A stretch of 64,000 nucleotides of DNA from Kribbella sp. VKM Ac-2568 (GCF_004345365.1 NZ_SLVF01000004.1:1-64000); one strand, 5' to 3'; positions 23,333-32,784 are shown, counted from the first letter of the stretch. Notes: generated by a model from the sequence alone, not told the origin. Numbers and translations: made by a program.

Positions 23333-25861
23333 GTGCGTCGCCTGCTGAGGGTCATCATCCTGTCCGGAATTGTGCTCACCGCCCTGCTTCTGGTGGTGGC
23401 CGGCACCGGGATCTTCGTGGTCCGTCACTCCTTCCCCACGTACGACGGAACGGTGGAGCTACCGGGCCTCGACGCGGACGTGGAGGTGGTCCGCGACGCC
23501 AACGGCATCCCGCAGATCTACGCGGACAAACCGGGCGACCTGTTCGCAGCGCAGGGCTACGTCGCCTCGCAGGACCGCTTCTTCGAGATGGACTTCCGCC
23601 GCCACGTCACCTCCGGGCGGCTGGCCGAGCTGTTCGGCAAGGACGCGCTCGAGACGGACAAGTTCATCCGCACGCTCGGCTGGCGCCGGGTCGCGGAGAA
23701 GGAGCTCGGCCTGCTCACGCCGGCCACCCGGCAGTTCCTCGACGACTACGCGCGCGGCGTCAACGCCTACCTGAACACCCATTCCGGGTCCGGCCTCAGC
23801 CTCGAGTACGCCGTACTGTCGCTGAAGGGCACGGACTATCGCCCCGAGCCCTGGACCGCGGCGGACTCGCTCGCCTGGCTGAAGGCGATGGCGTGGGACC
23901 TCGGCGGCAACATGGACGAGGAGATCGCCCGGACCAAGCTGGCCGCGTCGTTCCCCGCCCGCAACATCGCGAGCCTCTATCCGCCGTACCCGTACGACCG
24001 GAACGAGCCGATCCTGTCGACCGCGGCCGTCGACCAGGACGGGCAGTTCACCACCAGCCCGGTGGAGTCCGTCGCCCGCCGCGGCATGCTCACCAAGGAC
24101 CTGCTGAAGTCGCTCGACTCGGTGGAGAAGGTCGCCAAGGGGTTGCCGCAACTGCTCGGCCGCGGCGACGGCATCGGCTCGAACTCGTGGGTCGTGTCCG
24201 GTGAGCACACCACCACAGGCAAGCCGCTGCTCGCCAACGACCCGCACCTCGGCGCGACCATGCCGGGCATCTGGACGCAGGTCGGCCTGCACTGCAACCA
24301 GGTGACCGCACGCTGCCCGTACGACGTGTCCGGATTCAGCTTCTCCGGCCTGCCCGGGGTGGTGATCGGGCACAACGGGGCGATCTCGTGGGGCTTCACC
24401 AACCTCGACCCCGACGTGACCGACCTGTACCTGGAGAAGTTCAGCGGCGACGGTGTCGTCTACAACAACCGGGTCGAACCGCTGAAGACCCGGAAAGAGA
24501 CCTTCAAGGTGGCCGGCGAGGACAAGGAGGAGACGATCACCGTCCGGGAGTCCCGGCACGGGCCGATCATCTCCGACGTCGGCGAGGACGAGCGCGAGAC
24601 CGGCGAGCTCGCGGCGAAGGACAAGAACCCGCGGCCGTACGGGGTCGCGATCCAGTGGACGGCGCTGACCCCGGGCCGGACTGCGGACGCGATCTTCGCG
24701 ATCAACCGGGCCCAGAGCTGGAAGGCGTTCCGCGCGGCCGCGACCCTGTTCGAGGTGCCCTCGCAGAACCTCGTGTACGCCGACCGCGAGGGCCACATCG
24801 GCTACCAGGCGCCGGGCCGGATCCCGATCCGCAACCGCGGCATCGGCGACTGGCCGGCGCCCGGCTGGGACGCGCGGTACCACTGGAAGGGCTACATCCC
24901 GTTCCAGGCGATGCCCACCGAGTTCGACCCGGCCGACGGGGTGATCGTGACGGCGAACCAGGCCGTCGTACCGACGTCGTACCCGTACTACCTGACCAAC
25001 GACTGGGACTACGGCTACCGGTCGCAGCAGATCCTCGACCGGATCCGCGCGGCGGGGAAGCTCGATGCCAACGCGATGGCGTCGATCCAGCTGGACACCA
25101 AGAACCGCAACGCCGAACTGCTGGTGCCGTACCTGCTGCAGATCGGGATCGACGACGACTTCGACAAGCAGGGCCAGGACACCTTGCGCGGCTGGGACTT
25201 CACCCAGCCGGCGGACTCGGCGCCGGCGGCTTACTTCAACATCGTCTGGCGCAACCTGCTCGCGCTGACCTTCCACGACCAGTTGCCGGAGTCGACCTGG
25301 CCGGACGGCGGTTCGCGCTGGTTCGAGGTCGTCCGCACGCTGATGTCGCAGCCGAACAGTTCCTGGTGGGACAACACGACCACGCCGCAGCGGGAGAACC
25401 GCGACGACATCCTGCGCGAGGCGCTGATCGACGGCCGCGCCGAGATCACCACGAAGATGGCGCGGGAGCCCTCGCAATGGCAGTGGGGCCGGCTGCACAA
25501 GCTGACCCTGACGAACCAGACGCTGGGCAAGTCGGGCATCGGCCTGGTGGACAAGCTGTTCAACCGCGGTCCTTGGGAGCTGGGCGGCGGTTCGTCAACC
25601 GTCGATGCGACCGCCTGGGACGCTGCTGACGGCTATACCGTGACTGCCACCCCGTCGATGCGGATGGTGGTCGACCTGTCCGACTTCGACAAGTCCCGCT
25701 GGATCAACCTGACCGGCGTCTCCGGACACGCGTTCACCAAGAACTACGTCGACCAGACCGACCTCTGGGCGCGTGGCGAGACCTTGCCGTGGGCCTTCAC
25801 CAAGGGCGCCGTCGAGGCGACCCGCCAGCACACGCTCACCTTCACCAGACCGGAAGGCTAA
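23333..25861 (+). CDS. Penicillin-acylase-family N-terminal nucleophile amidase
   Basis: An 842-residue Ntn hydrolase. One N-terminal hydrophobic helix (VIILSGIVLTALLLVVAGTG) gives a signal anchor. The alpha chain contains ADKPGDLFAAQGYVASQDRF. The autoproteolytic junction gives Ser as the new N-terminus in GIGSNSWVVSG (about residue 283), followed by PLLANDPHLG. The oxyanion Asn lies in the later TANQAVV-type region. Such enzymes cleave amides of acylated amines: beta-lactams, N-acyl homoserine lactones or lipopeptides. The natural substrate cannot be told. Start is GTG 23333; no ATG fits better. Confidence 0.85.
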   Translation: MRRLLRVIILSGIVLTALLLVVAGTGIFVVRHSFPTYDGTVELPGLDADVEVVRDANGIPQIYADKPGDLFAAQGYVASQDRFFEMDFRRHVTSGRLAELFGKDALETDKFIRTLGWRRVAEKELGLLTPATRQFLDDYARGVNAYLNTHSGSGLSLEYAVLSLKGTDYRPEPWTAADSLAWLKAMAWDLGGNMDEEIARTKLAASFPARNIASLYPPYPYDRNEPILSTAAVDQDGQFTTSPVESVARRGMLTKDLLKSLDSVEKVAKGLPQLLGRGDGIGSNSWVVSGEHTTTGKPLLANDPHLGATMPGIWTQVGLHCNQVTARCPYDVSGFSFSGLPGVVIGHNGAISWGFTNLDPDVTDLYLEKFSGDGVVYNNRVEPLKTRKETFKVAGEDKEETITVRESRHGPIISDVGEDERETGELAAKDKNPRPYGVAIQWTALTPGRTADAIFAINRAQSWKAFRAAATLFEVPSQNLVYADREGHIGYQAPGRIPIRNRGIGDWPAPGWDARYHWKGYIPFQAMPTEFDPADGVIVTANQAVVPTSYPYYLTNDWDYGYRSQQILDRIRAAGKLDANAMASIQLDTKNRNAELLVPYLLQIGIDDDFDKQGQDTLRGWDFTQPADSAPAAYFNIVWRNLLALTFHDQLPESTWPDGGSRWFEVVRTLMSQPNSSWWDNTTTPQRENRDDILREALIDGRAEITTKMAREPSQWQWGRLHKLTLTNQTLGKSGIGLVDKLFNRGPWELGGGSSTVDATAWDAADGYTVTATPSMRMVVDLSDFDKSRWINLTGVSGHAFTKNYVDQTDLWARGETLPWAFTKGAVEATRQHTLTFTRPEG

Positions 25862-26418
25862 GGGCCCAGCCGGACGAGTCGGGACGGGGTCAGGGCCGCG
25901 TGGACTCGCCGGTCGTGGGGATCGGCCGGGAGTGAATCGAGGATCTCCCGCTCGTGTACGACGGCCCAGACCGGCGTACCGGGGGAGACGCGAGCCAGCG
26001 CGCGGTCGTACGAACCACCTCCACGACCCAGCCGTACTCCGCTGAGGTCCACTGCCAGCGCGGGGCAGATCACCAGCTCCGCGCTGGTGATCGCGTCGGC
26101 GCCCAGGTCCACCGGCGGCTCCGACAGCCCGAGCCGCCCGGGCACCAGGTCGGCCGCGCCCGGGGCCAGACCCCAGCCGAGGTCGTTGTCGGCGTACAAG
26201 ACCGGGAGCAGGACGTCGCGGCCGGAGGCGAGCAACCAGTCGATCAGCGGCCCGGTCTGCGGTTCGGGGCTCATCGAGACGTACAGCGCGATCCGGCGGG
26301 CCGCGACGACCTCGGCCTGCTCGCGCGCTACAGCGAGTAGCCCTTGGCCTGAGGCGGTGGCCGATGCCCGGCGTGCGTCCAGCAGTTGCTGGCGCAGCGC
26401 GGCCTTTGGGGAGAACAC
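25858..26418 (-). CDS. 5-formyltetrahydrofolate cyclo-ligase
   Basis: A 186-residue cytosolic enzyme that converts 5-formyl-THF with ATP to 5,10-methenyl-THF, recovering this storage folate. Motifs are SMSPEPQTGPLIDWL, the folate-site ICPALAVDLSGVRLG and the ATP-loop GRGGGSYDRAL. Its stop overlaps that of the acylase gene convergently. It is divergent from the UDP-glucose pyrophosphorylase gene, the order found in many actinobacteria. Confidence 0.92.
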   Translation of the reverse strand: MFSPKAALRQQLLDARRASATASGQGLLAVAREQAEVVAARRIALYVSMSPEPQTGPLIDWLLASGRDVLLPVLYADNDLGWGLAPGAADLVPGRLGLSEPPVDLGADAITSAELVICPALAVDLSGVRLGRGGGSYDRALARVSPGTPVWAVVHEREILDSLPADPHDRRVHAALTPSRLVRLGP

Positions 26419-26508
26419 AGAGTGATCCTACGGACCAGGAGTGACGCAGTTAACGTCGCCGTGGCGGCCCGTCCCTCATGTCCTGCACCAGGCCATTAGT
26501 GTTGGGAC

Positions 26509-27897
26509 ATGAGTGAGGCAGGACTTCGGCAGGCCCAGGAGAAGATGCGCGCCGCGGGGGCCGCGGATGTCGCGATCAAGGTCTTCTCGCACTACTACCG
26601 GTTGCTCGAGTCGGGCCAGCAGGGCACGATCCGCGAGGACGACATCGAGCCGGTGGGGGAGCTGCCTCACCTCGAGAACCTGGACACCGACGCGGACTCG
26701 ATGCGGGCTGCACTCGCCGAGACCGTGGTGATCAAGCTGAACGGTGGCCTCGGTACCGGGATGGGCGTCACCGGGCCGAAGTCGGCGCTCCCGGTCAAGG
26801 ACGGGTTGAGCTTCCTCGACATCATCGCCCGGCAGATCCTCAGCACTCGCAAGACCTACGGCGTCGACCTGCCGCTGGTCCTGATGAACTCCTTCCGTAC
26901 CAAGGAGGAGTCCCTCGCGGTGCTGAGCGAGTACTCCGACCTCCCGGTCGACGGGTTGCCGCTGGACTTCCTGCAGAACATGGAGCCCAAGCTCCTCGAG
27001 GACGACCTGACCCCGGCCGAGTGGCCCGCCGATCCCGAGCTCGCCTGGTGCCCGCCGGGTCACGGCGACCTCTTCACCGCGCTGGTCGCCTCCGGCGCGC
27101 TCGACGCGCTGCGCGAGAAGGGCTTCCGGCACGCGTTCATCTCGAACGCGGACAACCTCGGCGCCACCCCGGACGGCCGGATCGCCGCCTGGATGGCTGA
27201 GCACGACGTGCCGTTCGGGATGGAGGTCTGCCGCCGGACCCGCTCGGACCGCAAGGGCGGCCATGTCGCGGTCCGGAAGTCCGACGGCCGGCTGATCCTG
27301 CGGGACAGCGCCCAGGTGCACGCCGATGACACCAAGCTCTTCCAGGACGTCACCCGGCACAAGACCTTCAACACGAACAACCTGTGGATCGACCTGGACC
27401 GGTTGGCCGAGCTGATGGACGGCCACGACGGCATCCTCGGCCTGCCGATCATCGTGAACCACAAGACGCTCGACCCGGCCGATCCGGACTCGCCGAAGGT
27501 GATCCAGCTGGAGACCGGGATGGGCACCGCGATCGAGACGTTCGAGGGATCCCAGGCGGTGGTCGTGGATCGCAGCCGGTTCAAGCCGGTGAAGACCACG
27601 AACGACCTGCTGGTACTGCGCTCCGACGTCTACGAGCTCGACAAGGCCGGTGACCTGACCACCACGCACGAGGGCGACGAGCCGTACGTCGACCTGGACC
27701 CGGAGTACTTCAAGATCCTGGCCGACTTCGAGGCGCGGTTCGAGGCCGGACCGCCGTCACTGGTCCGGGCGGACCGGCTCGAGGTTCGCGGTGATGTTGC
27801 CTTCGGCAAGGACGTGGTCGTGGTGGGGGACGTCGAGGTCGAGGCTCCGGCCGGCGAGCGGAAGATGATCGCCGACGGGACCGAGCTTCGTGGATGA
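26509..27897 (+). CDS. UTP-glucose-1-phosphate uridylyltransferase (UDPGP type)
   Basis: A 462-residue enzyme making UDP-glucose for cell-wall glycans and trehalose. It belongs to the eukaryote-like UDPGP family, not the short bacterial GalU. The nucleotide loop is KLNGGLGTGMGVTGPKSALP (residues about 76-95), with substrate motifs FISNADNLGA and NTNNLWIDL. It ends with a left-handed beta-helix-like tail (EVRGDVAFGKDVVVVGDVEVE). It heads an operon-like run with a GNAT and the moe/moa/mog genes. Confidence 0.9.
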   Translation: MSEAGLRQAQEKMRAAGAADVAIKVFSHYYRLLESGQQGTIREDDIEPVGELPHLENLDTDADSMRAALAETVVIKLNGGLGTGMGVTGPKSALPVKDGLSFLDIIARQILSTRKTYGVDLPLVLMNSFRTKEESLAVLSEYSDLPVDGLPLDFLQNMEPKLLEDDLTPAEWPADPELAWCPPGHGDLFTALVASGALDALREKGFRHAFISNADNLGATPDGRIAAWMAEHDVPFGMEVCRRTRSDRKGGHVAVRKSDGRLILRDSAQVHADDTKLFQDVTRHKTFNTNNLWIDLDRLAELMDGHDGILGLPIIVNHKTLDPADPDSPKVIQLETGMGTAIETFEGSQAVVVDRSRFKPVKTTNDLLVLRSDVYELDKAGDLTTTHEGDEPYVDLDPEYFKILADFEARFEAGPPSLVRADRLEVRGDVAFGKDVVVVGDVEVEAPAGERKMIADGTELRG

Positions 27898-28369
27898 CGT
27901 CTGGATCCGGCCGCTCGAGCCGTACGACGCGGACGAGGCCGCCGACGTCTGGTGGCGTTCGCGGCACGCGGTGGGCTCGCAGTTGCCGCCGGCGATCCAC
28001 AGCGAGGATCAGGTGCGCGGTTGGTTCGCGGACGTGCTGCTGCCCGACGGACAGACCTGGGTCGCGGTGGACGACGGGCGGATCGTCGCCGTCCTCACGC
28101 TCGACGGTGACGACCTCGATCAGCTGTACGTCGACCCGGAGGTAGCAGGCCAGGGAGTCGGCTCGACGCTCGTGGACCTCGCGAAGGACCTCCGGCCGGG
28201 CGGACTCGCCCTGTGGACGTTCCAGAGCAACACCCGGGCCCAGGCGTTCTACCGGCACCATGGGTTCACGGAGGTACGGCGTACCGACGGGGCTACCAAC
28301 GAGGAGCGGGTGCCGGACGTACGCATGGTCTGGGGCGCCCACCCGGAACGACTAGAGTCTTCTGGGTGA
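27890..28369 (+). CDS. GNAT-family N-acetyltransferase
   Basis: 159 residues from GTG 27890, overlapping the previous gene by eight bases; an ATG at 27894 is in the wrong frame. The acetyl-CoA loop is YVDPEVAGQGVGSTLVDLA and the late motif QSNTRAQAFYRHHGF. Its stop overlaps the moeA start (GTGA, 28366-28369), so it is translationally coupled in the operon. Substrate unknown. Confidence 0.8.
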   Translation: MDDVWIRPLEPYDADEAADVWWRSRHAVGSQLPPAIHSEDQVRGWFADVLLPDGQTWVAVDDGRIVAVLTLDGDDLDQLYVDPEVAGQGVGSTLVDLAKDLRPGGLALWTFQSNTRAQAFYRHHGFTEVRRTDGATNEERVPDVRMVWGAHPERLESSG

Positions 28370-29592
28370 GACGGAGCGTTGACGAGCATCTGGAAGTCGT
28401 ACTCGGCCGGGTGAGGCCGCTGCCGCCGTTCGAGCAGCCGCTGATGGAGGCGCTCGGGCTGGTGCTCTGCGAGGACGTCTTCTCGCCGGTGAGCCTGCCG
28501 GGCTTCGACAACTCCGCCATGGACGGGTACGCCGTCCAGGCGGCCGATCTGGCCGGTGCCTCCCAGGAGAACCCCATCACCCTGCCCGTGGTCGGCGAGA
28601 TCGCCGCCGGGCGGAGCGAGCCCATCGTGGTGACAGGCGGCACCAGCGTACGCATCATGACGGGCGCGCCGATGCCCCGCGGCGCCGACAGCGTCGTACC
28701 GGTCGAGTGGACCGACGGGGGAGCCGCCACGGTCCGGATCACGCAGACGCCCGGGCTGGGAGCCTCCGTACGCTGGGCCGGCGAGGATCTGCGGGCGGGT
28801 GACAAGGTGATGGACGCCGACACCGTGCTGGGCCCGCGGCAGATCGCGGTACTCGCGGCGGTCGGCCGAGCCCGGGTCAAGGTCCGGCCGCGGCCCCGGG
28901 TGGTCATCGTGTCCACCGGCGCCGAGCTCCGCGAACCGGGCAGCCGGCTGGGCGAGGGGCAGATCTACGACTCCAACAGCTACACGCTCGCCGCGGCGGC
29001 TCGCCAGGCCGGTGCGGTGGTCTACCGGGTCGGCATCGTCGACGACGACCCGAAGAAGATCATGGACACCCTGTCGGACCAGTTGGTCCGGGCGGATCTG
29101 GTGATCACCTCTGGTGGCGTCAGCAAGGGCGTGTACGACGTGGTGAAGGAAGTGCTGACCAAGCTCGGCACGATCGACTTCCCTGAGGTCGCGATGCAGC
29201 CGGGCAAGCCGCAGGGGTTCGGCGTGATGGGCGAAGACGAGGTGCCGATCTTCACGCTGCCGGGCAACCCGGTGTCGGCGTACGTGTCCTTCGAGGTGTT
29301 CGTCCGGCCCGCGCTGCGCAAGCTGATGGGGGCGATGCCGTACCGCCGCCAGGCCGTCCAGGGGGTGGTGATGGACGCTTTCACCTCACCGCCCGGGCGG
29401 CGCCAGTTCGTCCGCGCCGCGGCCACCTCCGGCGACAAGGGGTGGATGGCCAGTACAGTCGGCGGCCACGGCTCGCACCTGCTCGGCGGGTTGAGCCGCT
29501 CCAACGCGCTGATCGTGGTGCCCGAGGACGTCACCGCCGTCCAGGCCGGCGACCAGGCGGAGCTCTGGCTGCTGGACGAGGAGACCGGATGA
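28366..29592 (+). CDS. moeA: Molybdopterin molybdotransferase MoeA
   Basis: A 408-residue enzyme inserting molybdate into adenylylated molybdopterin. GTG 28366 overlaps the previous stop; the longer open frame upstream runs through the GNAT gene and is rejected. Motifs: PGFDNSAMDGYAV, MTGAPMPRGADSVV, IVSTGAELREPG, LVITSGGVSKGVYD and TLPGNPVSAYVSFEVFVRP, with a final domain IV beta-barrel. Followed by moaC (4-base overlap) and mog. Confidence 0.95.
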   Translation: MRRSVDEHLEVVLGRVRPLPPFEQPLMEALGLVLCEDVFSPVSLPGFDNSAMDGYAVQAADLAGASQENPITLPVVGEIAAGRSEPIVVTGGTSVRIMTGAPMPRGADSVVPVEWTDGGAATVRITQTPGLGASVRWAGEDLRAGDKVMDADTVLGPRQIAVLAAVGRARVKVRPRPRVVIVSTGAELREPGSRLGEGQIYDSNSYTLAAAARQAGAVVYRVGIVDDDPKKIMDTLSDQLVRADLVITSGGVSKGVYDVVKEVLTKLGTIDFPEVAMQPGKPQGFGVMGEDEVPIFTLPGNPVSAYVSFEVFVRPALRKLMGAMPYRRQAVQGVVMDAFTSPPGRRQFVRAAATSGDKGWMASTVGGHGSHLLGGLSRSNALIVVPEDVTAVQAGDQAELWLLDEETG

Positions 29593-30071
29593 CGGAATCA
29601 GCTGGTGGGCTGACCCATGTGGACGCCACCGGTGCCGCGCGGATGGTCGACGTCTCGGCCAAGGACACCAGTGCCCGCCGGGCCGTTGCCTCAGGCAAGG
29701 TTTATGTCTCGGCCGAGGTGGTCGCCGCGCTGCGCGGCGAGGGCGTGCCGAAGGGCGACGCGCTGGCGGTCGCCCGGATCGCCGGGATCATGGGAGCGAA
29801 GCGGACGCCCGACCTGGTCCCGCTGTGCCACCCGATCGCGATCACCGGCGCGAAGGTCGACCTGGAGGTCGCCGACGACGCAGTACTGATCGTGGCCGCC
29901 GTGAAGACCACCGATCGGACCGGGGTGGAGATGGAGGCCCTGACCGCCGTGGCCGTGGCCGGACTCGCCGTCATCGACATGGTGAAGGCGCTCGACCCGG
30001 CGGCCGTGCTGTCCGACGTACGGGTGGAGCTGAAAGAAGGCGGTAAGACCGGGCACTGGGAGCGGCCGTGA
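29589..30071 (+). CDS. moaC: Cyclic pyranopterin monophosphate synthase MoaC
   Basis: A 160-residue enzyme making cyclic pyranopterin monophosphate, the second half of the first step of molybdenum cofactor synthesis. The motifs MVDVSAKDTSARRAVASG, PDLVPLCHPIAITG and KTTDRTGVEMEALTAV are intact. The start ATG overlaps the moeA stop (ATGA) and its stop overlaps the mog start (GTGA). moaA, moaD/E and mobA are not in the window. Confidence 0.95.
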   Translation: MTESAGGLTHVDATGAARMVDVSAKDTSARRAVASGKVYVSAEVVAALRGEGVPKGDALAVARIAGIMGAKRTPDLVPLCHPIAITGAKVDLEVADDAVLIVAAVKTTDRTGVEMEALTAVAVAGLAVIDMVKALDPAAVLSDVRVELKEGGKTGHWERP

Positions 30072-30556
30072 GAGCCCTTGTCGTCAGCATCTCGAACCGC
30101 GCTGCCGCCGGCGTCTACGAGGACACCACCGGTCCACTGATCGCGGAACGCCTGTCCACCTGGGGTTTTGCCGTCGACGGCCCCCAGATAGTGCCTGATG
30201 GCGCTCCTGTCGGTGAAGCCCTGGTCGCGGCGGTCACCGCGTCGTACGACGTAGTGGTGACCACTGGTGGCACAGGGATCTCGCCTACGGACGAGACACC
30301 GGAGCGTACGAGGGCTGTGCTCGAGCTGGAGATCCCGGGCATCGCCGAAGCCATCCGTGCTTATGGAGTAGCCCAGGGAGTGCCTACGGCGTCGCTGTCC
30401 CGCGGTATGGCCGGTGTGGCCGGCAAGACGGTGATCGTGAACCTCCCTGGTTCGCGGGGCGGCGTGAAGGACGGGCTCGTCGTACTGGAGCCGCTCCTGC
30501 GCCATGCGGTCGAACAGGTGCGCGGCGGAGACCATCCGAGGACGGATCAGGACTGA
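30068..30556 (+). CDS. Molybdenum cofactor adenylyltransferase (Mog/MoaB family)
   Basis: A 162-residue protein that adenylylates molybdopterin before metal insertion. The motifs VVVTTGGTGISPTDETPE and VIVNLPGSRGGVKDG are those of the MoCF-binding fold. GTG 30068 overlaps moaC by four bases. Mog and MoaB share the fold, so the exact symbol is left open. Confidence 0.9.
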   Translation: MRALVVSISNRAAAGVYEDTTGPLIAERLSTWGFAVDGPQIVPDGAPVGEALVAAVTASYDVVVTTGGTGISPTDETPERTRAVLELEIPGIAEAIRAYGVAQGVPTASLSRGMAGVAGKTVIVNLPGSRGGVKDGLVVLEPLLRHAVEQVRGGDHPRTDQD

Positions 30557-31173
30557 TGGCCGTCGTGCACTGGCCCGTGGAACTCCAACACGGGCAGGTC
30601 GGCCTTCGACCGCTGAAGGCCTCGGACGGCGCCGAGTGGAGCGCCGCCCGGCAACGCAACATCAGCTGGCTCCGCCCCTGGGACGCGACCCAACCGCCCG
30701 GCGCGGAGGACGGCGCGCGCACTTTCCGCTCCATGGCCCGCGACTGGAACCGCCAGGCCCGCTACGGCCGGATGCTCCCCTTCGTCATCACGTACGCCGG
30801 TGCCGCCGGTGCGGGGAGTCGCGCCAAGCGACCACTGGTCGGGCAGTTGACGGTGTCGGGCATCACCTACGGCTCGGCGCGCTGGGCGAACCTCGGTTAC
30901 TGGGTCGACGAGCAGTACGCGGGCCGCGGGATCGTGCCGACGGCTGTCGCGATGGCAGCCGACCACTGCTGGTTCAACCTCGGCCTGCACCGCATCGAGG
31001 TGGCCATCCGCCCCGAGAACAAGGCGAGTCTGCGGGTCGTGGAGAAGCTCGGCTTCCGCTATGAAGGCGACCGGCCGCGCTTCCTGCACATCGACGGGGA
31101 GTGGCGCGACCACCGGATCTTCGCCCTCAACGCCGAGGAAGTCGGGCCCGGTCTGCTAGCTCGACTGCGCTGA
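30556..31173 (+). CDS. RimJ/RimL-family GNAT acetyltransferase
   Basis: A 205-residue acetyltransferase, probably of ribosomal or other protein N-termini. Motifs: GLRPLKASDGAEWSAARQRN, the acetyl-CoA loop YWVDEQYAGRGIVPTAVA, LGLHRIEVAIRPENKASL and VVEKLGFRYEG. It starts on the stop of mog (TGATG) and is conserved in this position next to sepX in actinobacteria. Confidence 0.88.
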   Translation: MAVVHWPVELQHGQVGLRPLKASDGAEWSAARQRNISWLRPWDATQPPGAEDGARTFRSMARDWNRQARYGRMLPFVITYAGAAGAGSRAKRPLVGQLTVSGITYGSARWANLGYWVDEQYAGRGIVPTAVAMAADHCWFNLGLHRIEVAIRPENKASLRVVEKLGFRYEGDRPRFLHIDGEWRDHRIFALNAEEVGPGLLARLR

Positions 31174-31271
31174 TCACCCTGCGTGCTTATTCACACCAGT
31201 CACACGAGTCTTCTTGCGACACACCGGCGCACGTACCGGAACTGACCCTCCCGTGGTCTTAGCGTCGTCGC

Positions 31272-32096
31272 ATGGGGACGACAGGGCTGATCTATGTGGC
31301 GATCGTCGCCGCGTGGGCTGCCTACCTCGTCCCGATGCTGCTGAAGCGCAACGACGAGGTGAGCAGGCGCCGCTCGGCGGAGATGTACTCGTCGTCGGCT
31401 GCCCGCGTGCTGTCGCGGCAGACCGACGTCCAGGCCCGCGCGCGCTACGTCGTACGACCTCCGTCGGCGCCCGGTGCCACGGATGACGCGGTCACGGCTG
31501 ATCCATCTCCGCCGACGCGATACGTCCCGAACCGAGCCCGCCGGGTGGCCGCTATGCGCCGCCGGCGGGTGCTGTCGATCCTGACCCTTTCGCTGTTGTC
31601 GGTGACCGCGCTTGCCGGCCTGGGCATGCTGCTCTGGTGGACAGTCGCGATCCCGGCCACGCTGATCGTCGCCTTCGTCGTACTCACCCGGGTCCAGCTC
31701 CGCCGCCAGGCCCGCGAGCGCGTCGCCCTGGCCGCCGAACGCCGTGCCCGCGCCGAGGCCCACCACGACCGCGGCCCGGCAACCGCCCCGGCGTCGTCCC
31801 CGGACCACGAGATGACGATCGAAGTCAAGCTCCCGGTCGCGCCCGAGCAGATCGTCGTGGAGAAGAAGCCGGAACCACCGGCGGAAGGCCTCTGGGACCC
31901 GGTCCCGGTGACGCTCCCGACGTACGTGATGAAGGAAAAGGCCCCCGACCGGACCGTCCGCACCATCAGCCTGTCCGGCCCGGAAGTCTTCTCCTCAGCC
32001 CGTACCGCGGACCCCGAGCAGGAGGCGGCCCCCGTCGTACCGGAGCCCGCCGCGCCCGTCGAGGAGCCCGAAATCCGCCGGGCGGTCGGTGACTGA
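31272..32096 (+). CDS. SepX/GlpR-type divisome membrane protein
   Basis: A 274-residue bitopic or double-spanning protein. An N-terminal helix (GLIYVAIVAAWAAYLVPMLL) is followed by a cytoplasmic basic region (KRNDEVSRRRSAEMYSSSA), two close hydrophobic segments (LSILTLSLLSVTALAGLGML, VAIPATLIVAFVVLT) and a long charged C-terminus. This is the layout of SepX (GlpR), which supports cell division in Streptomyces and relatives. Promoter lies in the 98-base gap after the acetyltransferase. Confidence 0.8.
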   Translation: MGTTGLIYVAIVAAWAAYLVPMLLKRNDEVSRRRSAEMYSSSAARVLSRQTDVQARARYVVRPPSAPGATDDAVTADPSPPTRYVPNRARRVAAMRRRRVLSILTLSLLSVTALAGLGMLLWWTVAIPATLIVAFVVLTRVQLRRQARERVALAAERRARAEAHHDRGPATAPASSPDHEMTIEVKLPVAPEQIVVEKKPEPPAEGLWDPVPVTLPTYVMKEKAPDRTVRTISLSGPEVFSSARTADPEQEAAPVVPEPAAPVEEPEIRRAVGD

Positions 32097-32165
32097 TCCC
32101 GGTTTCAGTCGGCGACCGTCTGCGTGTTAGAGTTTCGCGGTCGCAAGGCACAACCGCGACAACCT

Positions 32166-32238
32166 GGGGCTGTGGCGCAGTTGGTAGCGCGCCTCGTTCG
32201 CAACGAGGAGGCCAGGGGTTCGAATCCCCTCAGCTCCA
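32166..32238 (+). tRNA. tRNA-Ala(CGC)
   Basis: A full 73-nt cloverleaf. The acceptor stem is GGGGCTG/CAGCTCC with one G-U pair. The D-arm has GCGCAGTTGGTAGCGC, the anticodon stem-loop is CCTCG-TTCGCAA-CGAGG giving CGC, and the T-loop is TTCGAAT. The discriminator is A. The 3' half plus downstream terminator is duplicated at 39003-39091. Confidence 0.95.
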
Positions 32239-32285
32239 CCCAGGTCAGAAGCCCTTTCCGAGTCATCGGGAAGGGCTTTTTGCAT
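32196..32285 (+). repeat. attL-like repeat: tRNA-Ala 3' half plus terminator
   Basis: These 90 bases match 39003-39091 with four substitutions and one deleted T. The repeat starts in the anticodon stem and runs through the terminator. This copy keeps the tRNA intact, as integrases that use tRNA genes must; the distal copy is diverged. Confidence 0.8.
32249..32281 (+). terminator. Intrinsic terminator of tRNA-Ala
   Basis: AAGCCCTT-T-CCGA pairs with TCGG-G-AAGGGCTT over a GTCA loop and is followed by five T. This is a textbook terminator 10 bases beyond the tRNA. Confidence 0.85.
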
Positions 32286-32307
32286 GAAGTACAGCAGTAG
32301 GTCCCTC

Positions 32308-32436
32308 TCATGAGCCCAGCCCGTCCAGGCTGGCCCCTAGCTGCTTGAGAGCCTGACGAGTCACCTCTGACGGTATGTGGGTGTAGATCTCCATCGTCGT
32401 GGCGATCTTGCTGTGGCGGAGGATCTGCGATGACAT
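32308..32436 (-). pseudogene. Tyrosine recombinase (integrase) C-terminal stub
   Basis: The 42-residue frame reads SSQILRHSKIATTMEIYTHI and PSEVTRQALKQLG to the stop at 32308. RHSKIATTMEIY holds the second active-site pattern (H/K-x-x-R-H region end) and the nucleophilic Tyr of phage-type integrases. The core and N-terminal arm-binding domains are gone; the sequence beyond 32436 belongs to something else. The stub points at the tRNA-Ala, its presumed target. Confidence 0.75.
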
Positions 32437-32617
32437 CTTCGCCGAGCTGGTCGAGGTCAACGACGAAGGAACCGTCGTTCAAGTCGGTAGCCACCAGCCG
32501 ACCGCGCACGTTCCCTTCACAGCCGAGGTCATCCGCGAGCTCGAAGCCTCGGGCCGACTGCGCCGGAAACGGCCTTCAGTCTCTGGGCCGCTTGGAGCCA
32601 CCGTGAGCACCTATTAG
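32422..32617 (+). pseudogene. Hypothetical protein C-terminal fragment
   Basis: The plus-strand frame ICDDIFAELVEVNDEGTVVQ, then GSHQPTAHVPFTAEVIRELE, has a clear protein-like alternation and ends at 32617. It abuts the integrase stub, so the junction near 32420-32436 is a recombination scar. Family not recognised. Confidence 0.4.
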
Positions 32618-32784
32618 CTAGGTGGTCGTGAGGCGATCAGCTCCGCCCTTCCCAGCGAGCTGATGATCCGCGACGTATGTCCGCCAGCTGATATGCGACA
32701 GGCCTAGGAGCCTGCAGACCACATGGGCAAGACGCCTTTGACACTCCCAATGCTTGCTGCAAGGGCGCGGTCGTGACGGCGGGG
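32618..32784 (-). other. Short region with an excisionase-like trace
   Basis: On the minus strand, CRLLGLSHISWRTYVADHQ resembles the helix-turn-helix turn of excisionase/AlpA-type proteins (LLGIS..SWR.YV). It is too short and too diverged to call a gene. Nothing else stands out here. Confidence 0.25.

Noticed and set aside
23459..25498. 679-residue minus-strand frame
   Set aside because: Antisense shadow of the penicillin acylase gene; Arg/Val/Leu/Gly-rich with no motif.
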